A DNA stretch of 28,769 bases. Origin: Oxalobacteraceae bacterium UBA6704 (GTDB taxonomy: Bacteria; Pseudomonadota; Gammaproteobacteria; Burkholderiales; Burkholderiaceae_D). Position numbers and translations under genes: made by a program. Location of the stretch: contig DKJA01000098.1 of NCBI GenBank assembly GCA_002454505.1, positions 1 to 28,769 on the forward strand. Direction: 5' to 3'. The notes beneath the pieces are model-generated. The model searched no databases, had not been told where the DNA came from, and saw only the letters and a list, made by a program, of their open reading frames with translations. Shown in pieces: positions 13,909 through 21,056 of this stretch. Position 1 is the stretch's first letter. Every line of letters begins with the position of its first letter.

Positions 13909-16374
13909 ATGAAACGACGCTTGACCATCCTGGCCGCTGCAGTGCAGCTTCTGTCGATGTCCGCCATGGCCGCGCCGCTGACGGACTGGCCGCAACTGAA
14001 ACCGGCCATGGCGCCGGACGCGAAGCTGGAAGCGCGCATCAGGGAGATCGTGGCCGGCATGACGCTGGAGCAGAAGGTCGGCCAGATGACGCAGCCGGAA
14101 ATCAAGGCCGTCACGCCGGACGACGTGCGCAAATATTATCTGGGCTCGGTGCTGAACGGCGGCGGCAGCTGGCCGAACGGGAACAAGTACGCCACGCCGG
14201 CCGACTGGGTGAAGCTGGCCGATGCGTTCTACGATGCGTCGATGGCCACCGACATGAAGCACAAGGTGCCCGTCATCTGGGGTATCGACGCCATGCATGG
14301 CAACAGCAACGTGCTGGGCGCCACGCTGTTCCCGCACAATATCGGCCTCGGTGCCGCGCGCGATGCGAAGCGCGTCGGCGAGATGGCCGAGGCGGTCGCC
14401 AAGGCCGTGCGCGCCACCGGCATCAACTGGATCTTCGCGCCCACGCTGGCCGTCGTCCGCGACGACCGCTGGGGCCGTACTTACGAGAGCTTCTCGGAAG
14501 ATCCGCGGATCGTCGCCGACTACGCGGGCGTGTACGTGAAAGGCCTGCAGGGCGGCCTGACGGGCGACGCCAACGTGGTGGCCACCGCCAAGCACTTCGT
14601 TGGCGACGGCGGCACGCACGAAGGCAAGGACCGCGGCGTGAACCGGTCGTCGAAGGCGGACATGGTCAACATCCACATGGCTGGCTACTACCCGGCACTG
14701 GAAGCGGGCGCGCAGACGGTGATGGCATCGTTCAACAGCTGGACCGACGGCGACAAGGTCTACGGCAAGATGCACGGCAGCGAAGCGATGCTGACGCAGG
14801 TGCTGAAGAAGAAACTGGGTTTCGACGGCTTCATCGTCACGGACTGGGACGGCATCGCCGAAGTGCCCGGCTGCGCGAAGGACAGCTGCCCGCAGGCGAT
14901 CAATGCCGGCATCGACATGGTGATGGTGCCGAACGACTGGAAGGCCTTCATCGCCAACACGGTCGCGCAGGTCAAGGATGGCCGCATCCCGATGGCGCGG
15001 ATCGACGATGCGGTGGCGCGCATCCTGCGTGTCAAGCTGCGTGCTGACCTGAAGAAGCCTTCCGCATCGCCGCATGCGGGCAAGATGGATTCGATGCAGG
15101 CCCGCGAGCTGGCCCGCAAGCTGGTGCAGGAATCGCTGGTGCTGCTGAAGAACGACGGCAATGTGCTGCCGCTGGCGCGCGACAAGAAAATCCTCGTCGT
15201 CGGCAAGAGCGCCGACAACCTGTCGAACCAGAGCGGCGGCTGGACGCTGACGTGGCAGGGTACCGACAACAAGAATGCCGACTTCCCGCACGCCGACTCT
15301 ATTTTGGCCGGCCTGCGCGACGCGGCGGCCAACGTGACCTACAGTGCCGACGGCGCCAACGTCAATGTGAAGGACTTCGACGTGGTGGTGGCCGTCATCG
15401 GCGAGGGCCCGTATGCGGAAGGCGATGGCGACATCGGCCCGGCCGCCAACCTGCGCCACAGCGCCCGTTATCCGGAAGACCTGGCGGTGCTGAAGGCGGT
15501 TGCCGGCAAGGGCAAGCCGGTGGTGACGGTGTTCGTGGCCGGCCGTCCGCTGTACGTCAACGATTTGCTGAACCTGTCGGACAGTTTTGTTGCGGCCTGG
15601 CTGCCTGGCTCCGAGGGCAAAGGTGTGGCCGACGTGCTGGTGCGCGGCGCGGACGGCAAGGTCAATGCGCCGTTCTCCGGCAAGCTGTCGTTCTCGTGGC
15701 CGAAGAGCGTGTGCCAGACGCCGCTGAACGTCGGCGACCGGAACTATGCGCCGCTGTTCGCCTACGGATATGGCCTGACGTATGGGCAGGACAAAAAAGT
15801 CGGCAAGCTCGCGGAAGACGGCAGCACCGCCGGCTGCGGCAAGACCAGCGCCTTCCCGGTGTTCAATCAGTCGGACCGCGCCACCTTCCCGCTGTACGTG
15901 CAGAGCGGCAGCGAACGCCGTGCGCTGGGCGCGGACCTGAATGCGACGGTCGCGCTGTCAACGCTGAAGGTCGAGATCGGCCAGGTGAATACGCAGCAGG
16001 ATGCGAAGAAAGTGACGTGGACGGGCCCGGGCTTCATCGAGGCGAAAGCGGCGACCGCACGAGCGTTGCCGGCCTATGCGGTCAAGGACGGTGCGCTGAC
16101 GTTCGATACCGTCGTCGACACCGCGCCGGCAGGCCCGGTGCAGGTATCGTTCGGCGACGGCAGCGTCGAGCTGGCGGACGAGTTCAAGCGGATCGCCGGC
16201 AAGGGCAGGCAAACCGTTAAAATCCCGCTTTCGTGCTTCAAGGGCGCCGCTGCGCGCAAGGTCGATACCCCGTTCCGCGTGGCGGCACAGGGCGGCCTCG
16301 TGGCGGCGTTTGCAAACATCCAGGTGACGGGCGGCGCGGCTGCCGACCGGGACGCATACCAGTGCGGTAAATAA
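13909..16374 (+). CDS. Exported GH3-family beta-glucosidase with ExoP-like C-terminal domain
   Basis: An 821-residue enzyme with a signal peptide (about 1-21, ending AMA), probably periplasmic or outer-membrane associated. It would cleave glucose from beta-gluco-oligosaccharides. The GH3 N-terminal barrel contains LEQKVGQMTQPE, FAPTLAVVRDDRWGRTYESF and AKHFVGDGG; the nucleophile is Asp312 in VTDWDG. The second domain gives the acid/base Glu504 in GEGPYAEGDGD and ends near residue 625 (YGYGLTY). About 190 further residues follow, matching in place and size the galactose-binding-like domain of marine ExoP-type exo-beta-glucosidases. ATG 13909 is chosen because GAGGAGA precedes it and a signal peptide follows; the longer upstream frame overlaps the GH1 gene. 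The transporter gene begins 10 bases downstream. Confidence 0.92.
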   Translation: MKRRLTILAAAVQLLSMSAMAAPLTDWPQLKPAMAPDAKLEARIREIVAGMTLEQKVGQMTQPEIKAVTPDDVRKYYLGSVLNGGGSWPNGNKYATPADWVKLADAFYDASMATDMKHKVPVIWGIDAMHGNSNVLGATLFPHNIGLGAARDAKRVGEMAEAVAKAVRATGINWIFAPTLAVVRDDRWGRTYESFSEDPRIVADYAGVYVKGLQGGLTGDANVVATAKHFVGDGGTHEGKDRGVNRSSKADMVNIHMAGYYPALEAGAQTVMASFNSWTDGDKVYGKMHGSEAMLTQVLKKKLGFDGFIVTDWDGIAEVPGCAKDSCPQAINAGIDMVMVPNDWKAFIANTVAQVKDGRIPMARIDDAVARILRVKLRADLKKPSASPHAGKMDSMQARELARKLVQESLVLLKNDGNVLPLARDKKILVVGKSADNLSNQSGGWTLTWQGTDNKNADFPHADSILAGLRDAAANVTYSADGANVNVKDFDVVVAVIGEGPYAEGDGDIGPAANLRHSARYPEDLAVLKAVAGKGKPVVTVFVAGRPLYVNDLLNLSDSFVAAWLPGSEGKGVADVLVRGADGKVNAPFSGKLSFSWPKSVCQTPLNVGDRNYAPLFAYGYGLTYGQDKKVGKLAEDGSTAGCGKTSAFPVFNQSDRATFPLYVQSGSERRALGADLNATVALSTLKVEIGQVNTQQDAKKVTWTGPGFIEAKAATARALPAYAVKDGALTFDTVVDTAPAGPVQVSFGDGSVELADEFKRIAGKGRQTVKIPLSCFKGAAARKVDTPFRVAAQGGLVAAFANIQVTGGAAADRDAYQCGK

Positions 16375-16384
16375 GGGGACTTCG

Positions 16385-17668
16385 ATGGAACGTTATAACC
16401 AGGCGACGGCGGTGCCGCAGGACGGCGCACAGGCCGGCAGCAATACCGGCCCGCTCGTCATCATCACGATCCTGTTCTTCATGTGGGGGCTGCTGACGTC
16501 ATTGAACGACGTGCTGATCCCGCACCTGAAGGCGATCTACACGCTGACCTATGTGCAGGCGATGCTCGTGCAGTTCTGCTTCTTCGGCGCCTACCTGATC
16601 GTGTCTGTACCGGCCGGGATGCTGATCCGCCGGCTCGGCTACCAGCGCGGCGCGGTGACGGGCCTCGTCGTCGCGGCCATCGGCTGCGCGCTGTTCTATC
16701 CGGCGGCGCAGTCGGGCTATGGCCTGTTCCTGTTTGCCTTCTTCGTGCTGGCGGGCGGCATCACGATCCTGCAGGTGGCGGCCAATCCTTATGTGACGGT
16801 GCTCGGCGATCCGCGCACGGCGTCGAGCCGCCTGACGCTGACGCAGGCCTTCAACTCGCTGGGCACGACGATGGCGCCGGCGCTGGGCGGCATGCTGATC
16901 CTGTCGGCTGGGATGCTGACGGCATCGGAACTGGCTGCGCTGCCGGAAGCGGAGCAACTGGCATATCGTGCGAAAGAAGCGGCCAGCGTGCAGGGCCCTT
17001 ACCTGGCGCTGGCCGGCGCGCTGCTGCTGCTGGCCGTGCTGTTCGCGCTGGCGCGGCTGCCGAAGATCGCCGAGGCCAGCGACGAAGCGGCGCAAGGCAA
17101 GTTCAGTGACCTGTTCAGGCACAAGCACCTGGTGCTGGGCACCATCGGCATCTTCGTGTACGTGGGTGGCGAGGTATCGATCGGCAGCTTCCTGATCAAC
17201 TTCATGGAAGACCCGAACATCGCCGGCATGAATGCATCGGCGGCGGCGCACTATGTGAGCCTGTACTGGGGCGGCGCGATGGTGGGCCGCTTCATCGGCT
17301 TCGCCGTGATGCGCACGATCAGCCCGGGCAAGGCGCTGGCGTTCAACGCCACGGCCAGCATCGCGCTGATCGCGATCGCCACGTTCGGCGGCGGCAAGGT
17401 GGCGATGTACGCGATCCTCGCCGTCGGCATGTGCAACTCGATCATGTTCCCGACCATCTTCAGCATGGCGCTGCACGGCCTGGGCAAGCAGACGGGCCAG
17501 GCGTCCGGCCTGCTGTGCATGGCCATCGTCGGCGGCGCGCTGGTGCCGTTCGCGCAAGGCGCACTGGCCGACTCGATCGGCGTCCAGCTCTCCTTCCTCG
17601 CCCCGGCCGCCTGCTACGCGTTCATCCTCTACTTCGGGCTGAAGTACGCCAACCTGCACAAGCAGTAA
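16385..17668 (+). CDS. FHS-family sugar MFS transporter (glucose/galactose type)
   Basis: A 427-residue inner-membrane proton (or sodium) symporter with about twelve hydrophobic helices. FFMWGLLTSLNDVLIPHLK near 37, GAYLIVSVPAGMLIRRLGYQRG, LQVAANPYVTVLG and LTQAFNSLGTTMAP are typical of the fucose-hexose symporter family (FucP/GluP). In the second half, VGGEVSIGSFLINF and SIMFPTIFSMAL fit the same group. AGGGG lies 7 bases before the ATG. As last gene of the GH5-GH1-GH3 unit, it probably brings in the glucose released outside the cytoplasm, although disaccharide import would better feed the cytoplasmic GH1 enzyme. A strong terminator follows. Family certain, substrate inferred. Confidence 0.91.
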   Translation: MERYNQATAVPQDGAQAGSNTGPLVIITILFFMWGLLTSLNDVLIPHLKAIYTLTYVQAMLVQFCFFGAYLIVSVPAGMLIRRLGYQRGAVTGLVVAAIGCALFYPAAQSGYGLFLFAFFVLAGGITILQVAANPYVTVLGDPRTASSRLTLTQAFNSLGTTMAPALGGMLILSAGMLTASELAALPEAEQLAYRAKEAASVQGPYLALAGALLLLAVLFALARLPKIAEASDEAAQGKFSDLFRHKHLVLGTIGIFVYVGGEVSIGSFLINFMEDPNIAGMNASAAAHYVSLYWGGAMVGRFIGFAVMRTISPGKALAFNATASIALIAIATFGGGKVAMYAILAVGMCNSIMFPTIFSMALHGLGKQTGQASGLLCMAIVGGALVPFAQGALADSIGVQLSFLAPAACYAFILYFGLKYANLHKQ

Positions 17669-17683
17669 AAACAGAAATACAAA

Positions 17684-17713
17684 AAACCGGTGCCTGTCAC
17701 CGGTTTATTTTTT
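17684..17713. terminator. Bidirectional terminator shared by the transporter gene and rsmA
   Basis: A perfect 9-bp stem AAACCGGTG/CACCGGTTT with loop CCTGT has an A-run on the left and a T-rich run on the right, so it works in both directions for these convergent genes. The rsmA stop codon (17705-17707) is inside the right arm. Its centre GGTGCCTGTCACC differs by one base from the core of the hairpin repeats (GGTGCCTGACACC). Confidence 0.88.
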
Positions 17714-18478
17714 CAGCAGGTTGGCCAGCGCCACATACGCTTCCACCGGCACCGTCTCCGGGCGGGTGCCGGGGTCGATGCCCGCTTCGCGCAGCTGGTC
17801 TTCGGTGAACATGCCGGCCACGCAGTTGCGGATCACCTTGCGGCGTTGCGAGAACGCTTTCTGGACCACGGCGGACAGCGTCTCCGCGTCGCAGGCCAGC
17901 GGGTCGGCGATGGGGATCATGCGGACGATCGCCGAGTCCACCTTCGGCGGCGGGTCGAACGCCTCCGGCGGGACGATGAACATCAGCGCCATCCGGTAGC
18001 GCCACTGCAGCATCACGGACAGGCGGCCGTAGGCCTTGGTGCCCGGCTCGGCGACCATCCGTTCGACGACTTCCTTCTGCAGCATGAAGTGCTGATCGAG
18101 CACGAGAGGCGCGAAGTCGGCCAGGTGGAACAGCAGCGGGCTGGAGATGTTGTACGGCAGGTTGCCGACCACGCGCAGCTTCTGCCCTTCCGGCACGGGA
18201 ATCGCGCCGAAGTCGAACTTCAGCGCGTCGCCCGAGTGGATCGTCAGCTTGTCGCGGGGGAAGCGCTTTTCCAGCCGCGCCACCAGGTCCCGGTCCAGTT
18301 CCACCACGTGCATGTGGTCCAGCGACTTGAGCAGCAGGTCGGTCATCGCGGCCAGGCCGGGGCCGATCTCGACCATCGTCTCGCCCGGCTTGGGCGCGAT
18401 GGCGGCGATGATGTCGGCGAGGACCGTGTTGTCGTGTAAAAAATTCTGGCCGAAGCGCTTGCGGGCGATGTGTTTCAT
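17705..18478 (-). CDS. rsmA: 16S rRNA (adenine(1518)-N6/adenine(1519)-N6)-dimethyltransferase RsmA (KsgA)
   Basis: Dimethylates two adjacent adenines in the 3' hairpin of 16S rRNA late in 30S assembly, using S-adenosylmethionine; loss gives kasugamycin resistance. The 257-residue protein shows the N-terminal RKRFGQNFLHD near 6, SAM motif I VEIGPGLAAMT near 36, VELDRDL near 59 and catalytic motif IV NLPYNISSPLLFHL near 108. In KsgA motif I is usually GPGxGxLT; here one glycine is replaced (GPGLAAMT), a modest variation. The stop lies in the shared terminator. It starts 12 bases after pdxA and is the last gene of the lptD-surA-pdxA-rsmA operon; the apaG/apaH genes that follow in E. coli are absent here. 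Confidence 0.96.
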   Translation of the reverse strand: MKHIARKRFGQNFLHDNTVLADIIAAIAPKPGETMVEIGPGLAAMTDLLLKSLDHMHVVELDRDLVARLEKRFPRDKLTIHSGDALKFDFGAIPVPEGQKLRVVGNLPYNISSPLLFHLADFAPLVLDQHFMLQKEVVERMVAEPGTKAYGRLSVMLQWRYRMALMFIVPPEAFDPPPKVDSAIVRMIPIADPLACDAETLSAVVQKAFSQRRKVIRNCVAGMFTEDQLREAGIDPGTRPETVPVEAYVALANLLKK

Positions 18479-18490
18479 GAGGTCTTCTGA

Positions 18491-19558
18491 TTAATTGAGG
18501 CGGGAGGCGTCGGCCATGCCGAGCGCCGCGCCGATGGCCTGTTCCATGCTGCCGCAGTCGGCGTGACCGACACCGCGGGCTGCGAGGTCCAGCGCGGTGC
18601 CATGGTCGACGGAGGTGCGGATCAGCGGCAGTCCCAGCGTGACATTGATGCCGCGCCCGAACGTGGCGTACTTCAGCACCGGCAGGCCCTGGTCGTGGTA
18701 CATCGCCAGCACGCAGTCGGCATCCTGCAGGTACTTCGGCTGGAACAGCGTATCGGCCGGATAGGGCCCGCGCGCATCGATGCCGCGGGCCTGTGCGGCG
18801 GCCAGCGCCGGCCCGATGACGTCGATCTCTTCGCGGCCCAGGTAGCCGTTCTCGCCGGCGTGGGGATTGAGGCCGGTGACGAGGATGCGCGGCGTGGCCA
18901 GGCCGAACTTGTTTTTCAAATCGTGGTGGATGATGTCGAGCGTCGTGCCCAGGCCCGCGACCGTCAGCGCGGCCGGCACGTCCTTCAGCGGCAGGTGCGT
19001 CGTCGCCAGCGCCACGCGCAGCTGCGGCACCCCTTCAATCCCATGGGGTTCGCCGGCCAGCATCATCACCACCTGCGCCGTATGCGTGCGGTCGGCAAAA
19101 TATTCGGTGTGGCCGGAGAACGCCACGCCCGCATCGTTGATGGTGCTCTTCTGCAGCGGGGCCGTGGCCACCGCTTCGAACCAGCCGGCCTGGATGCCTT
19201 CGATGGCGGCATCCAGCGTGGCCAGCACGGCGCGGCCATTCTCCTTGTCCAGCGTGCCGGGCACCACGTGCGCGGCCAGCGGGATGTCGATCGCGCACAG
19301 CCGGTCCGGCCCGAAGTGCGGCACGCCGCCGTTGCGGACGGCTTGCAGCGACAGGGCGCTGATGCGGATGGCGGGATCGATGGTTTCGGCGGTCAGCGCC
19401 AGGAAGGCGGCGTCGCCCAGCAGCACGCAGTTGACGCGCTCGCGCATGGCCCACGCGGCGCGGATGGAGATCTCCGGGCCGATGCCGGCTGGCTCGCCGG
19501 TGGTGATGCAGATGACGGGGCGCCCGCCGGAGCGCCTGACTGGATGGTTGGCGCTCAT
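18491..19558 (-). CDS. pdxA: 4-hydroxythreonine-4-phosphate dehydrogenase PdxA
   Basis: NAD-dependent oxidation of 4-phosphohydroxy-L-threonine in the DXP-dependent pyridoxal phosphate pathway; the unstable product is used by PdxJ. The 355-residue protein begins with ITTGEPAGIGPEI near 19 and carries the three metal-ligand histidines of the family in FSGHTEYFAD, GLNPHAGENG and LAMYHDQGLPVLK, plus the C-terminal TSVDHGTALDLA. Length is slightly above the E. coli enzyme (329), mainly through a short N-terminal extension. It follows surA by 25 bases and precedes rsmA by 12, the classical order. Confidence 0.96.
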   Translation of the reverse strand: MSANHPVRRSGGRPVICITTGEPAGIGPEISIRAAWAMRERVNCVLLGDAAFLALTAETIDPAIRISALSLQAVRNGGVPHFGPDRLCAIDIPLAAHVVPGTLDKENGRAVLATLDAAIEGIQAGWFEAVATAPLQKSTINDAGVAFSGHTEYFADRTHTAQVVMMLAGEPHGIEGVPQLRVALATTHLPLKDVPAALTVAGLGTTLDIIHHDLKNKFGLATPRILVTGLNPHAGENGYLGREEIDVIGPALAAAQARGIDARGPYPADTLFQPKYLQDADCVLAMYHDQGLPVLKYATFGRGINVTLGLPLIRTSVDHGTALDLAARGVGHADCGSMEQAIGAALGMADASRLN

Positions 19559-19583
19559 GCGGTGCCCCTGTTTTTACTTGACT

Positions 19584-21002
19584 TTACTGCTCTTGCTTCA
19601 GGTCGTCGCTGCGGTACTCGACGTAGGCGCGGTCGCGCACTTCGCGCTGGAAGTCTTCCGCCGCTTCCACCATCTTGCGTTCGCGCAGCGCCATGCGGGC
19701 TTCGTTGCGCTTCTTCTCCTTGCCCATGTCTTCCGACTTGCGCTCGAGGACTTCGATCAGGTGGTAGCCGAAGCTCGTCTCGACGACGCCGCTCACTTCG
19801 CCCGGCTTCAGCTCGTTCATCGCCTTCTCGAATTCGGGCAGCGTGTCGCCCGGGTACAGCCAGCCCAGGTCGCCGCCCTTGTTCGACGACGTGTCGTTCG
19901 AATACAGGCGCGCCAGTTCCTCGAACGACGACGCCTTGCTGTCCAGGCGTTCCTTCAGTTCGGCCAACTTGCGCTTGGCATCGGCGGCGCTCATCGTCGG
20001 CGTCACCTTCAGCAGGATGTGGCGGGCGTGCGTCTGCTGCACTTCCGCCTCGGCCTGCGCCTGCGCCAGCGTGCGCTTGTCGACGAGCTTGAGGATGTGG
20101 AAACCGCCCACGCTCTTCATGATCGGCGTCACCTGGCCCGGCTGCATCTTGGACAGCGCTTCGGCAAACATCGGCGGGATGCGGTCGCTCGGCCGCCAGC
20201 CCACCACGCCACCCTGCAGCGCATCGGTGGCATCGGAGTAGGTGGCGGCGATCTTGGCGAAGTCGGCACCGGTGCGCAGCTGGCGCAGCACTTCCTCGGC
20301 ACGCTTCTGGCGCTGGGCGATCACGTCCGGCGTCGCGTTCTCGGGAATGCGCACGAGGATCTGCGAGATGTTCAGTTCCTGCTGTTCGGCCGCTGCCGCT
20401 TCCTGCGCGGCGAGGAAGCTGTCCACTTCCCCTTCGGAGATCTGGATCTTCGCGTCGACCTCGTGTTCGCGCAGGCGCGACGTGATGATCTCCTCGCGGA
20501 TCTCCTCGCGGAACGAGGCGAACGACGTGCCTTCCTTCTCGATCTGGTCGCGCAGCTGCTGCGTGGTCAGCTTCTGCTGTTCGGCGATGCGGCCGATCGC
20601 CCGGTCGAGCATCGTGTCGTCCACGCGCACGCCCATTTCCTTGGCCATCTGCAGCTGGGCGCGTTCGACGATCATGCGCTCCAGGATCTGGCGCTGCAGG
20701 ACGGCCGCATCCGGCAGTTGCACCTTCTGCGCACGCATGCGCTGGACGATCACGTTGACGCGCTCGTTCAGTTCGCGGCGCGTGATCACGTCTTCGTTGA
20801 CGATGACGGCGATTGAATCGATTTCCGTGTTCTTCGACTGGCCGGGCGGGATGAAGCCCTTCGGCTGTTCGGCCGGCGCGGCGGCTGCGGGAGGAACGGC
20901 GGCCGCCGGCTTGGCGTCCTGTGCCGAGGCCACGCTGCCGGCAGCCATGGCACACAGCAGGATGGCTGCGAGGGTGATCGGGTGCTTACTGGACTTACGC
21001 AT
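19584..21002 (-). CDS. surA: Periplasmic chaperone / peptidyl-prolyl isomerase SurA
   Basis: Escorts unfolded outer-membrane proteins, including LptD, through the periplasm to the BAM complex. The 472-residue precursor has a signal peptide (about 1-28, ending ASAQ), a low-complexity Ala/Pro linker, the SurA N-terminal chaperone domain with DSIAVIVNEDVITRREL near 66, then two parvulin domains: about 207-305 (LNISQILVRIPENA to GGVVGWR) and about 327-419 (HARHILLKV to GYHLIEVLERK). The second parvulin has the usual GGDLGW and SFGYHLI active-site segments. It is longer than E. coli SurA (428), mostly through the linker. It lies 54 bases after lptD, so chaperone and main client are cotranscribed. 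Confidence 0.95.
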   Translation of the reverse strand: MRKSSKHPITLAAILLCAMAAGSVASAQDAKPAAAVPPAAAAPAEQPKGFIPPGQSKNTEIDSIAVIVNEDVITRRELNERVNVIVQRMRAQKVQLPDAAVLQRQILERMIVERAQLQMAKEMGVRVDDTMLDRAIGRIAEQQKLTTQQLRDQIEKEGTSFASFREEIREEIITSRLREHEVDAKIQISEGEVDSFLAAQEAAAAEQQELNISQILVRIPENATPDVIAQRQKRAEEVLRQLRTGADFAKIAATYSDATDALQGGVVGWRPSDRIPPMFAEALSKMQPGQVTPIMKSVGGFHILKLVDKRTLAQAQAEAEVQQTHARHILLKVTPTMSAADAKRKLAELKERLDSKASSFEELARLYSNDTSSNKGGDLGWLYPGDTLPEFEKAMNELKPGEVSGVVETSFGYHLIEVLERKSEDMGKEKKRNEARMALRERKMVEAAEDFQREVRDRAYVEYRSDDLKQEQ

Positions 21003-21056
21003 ATCGGAAACGCTCTTTGAGTCGGGTGGAAAATCGGGACAAGCAGTGTATCAGGA

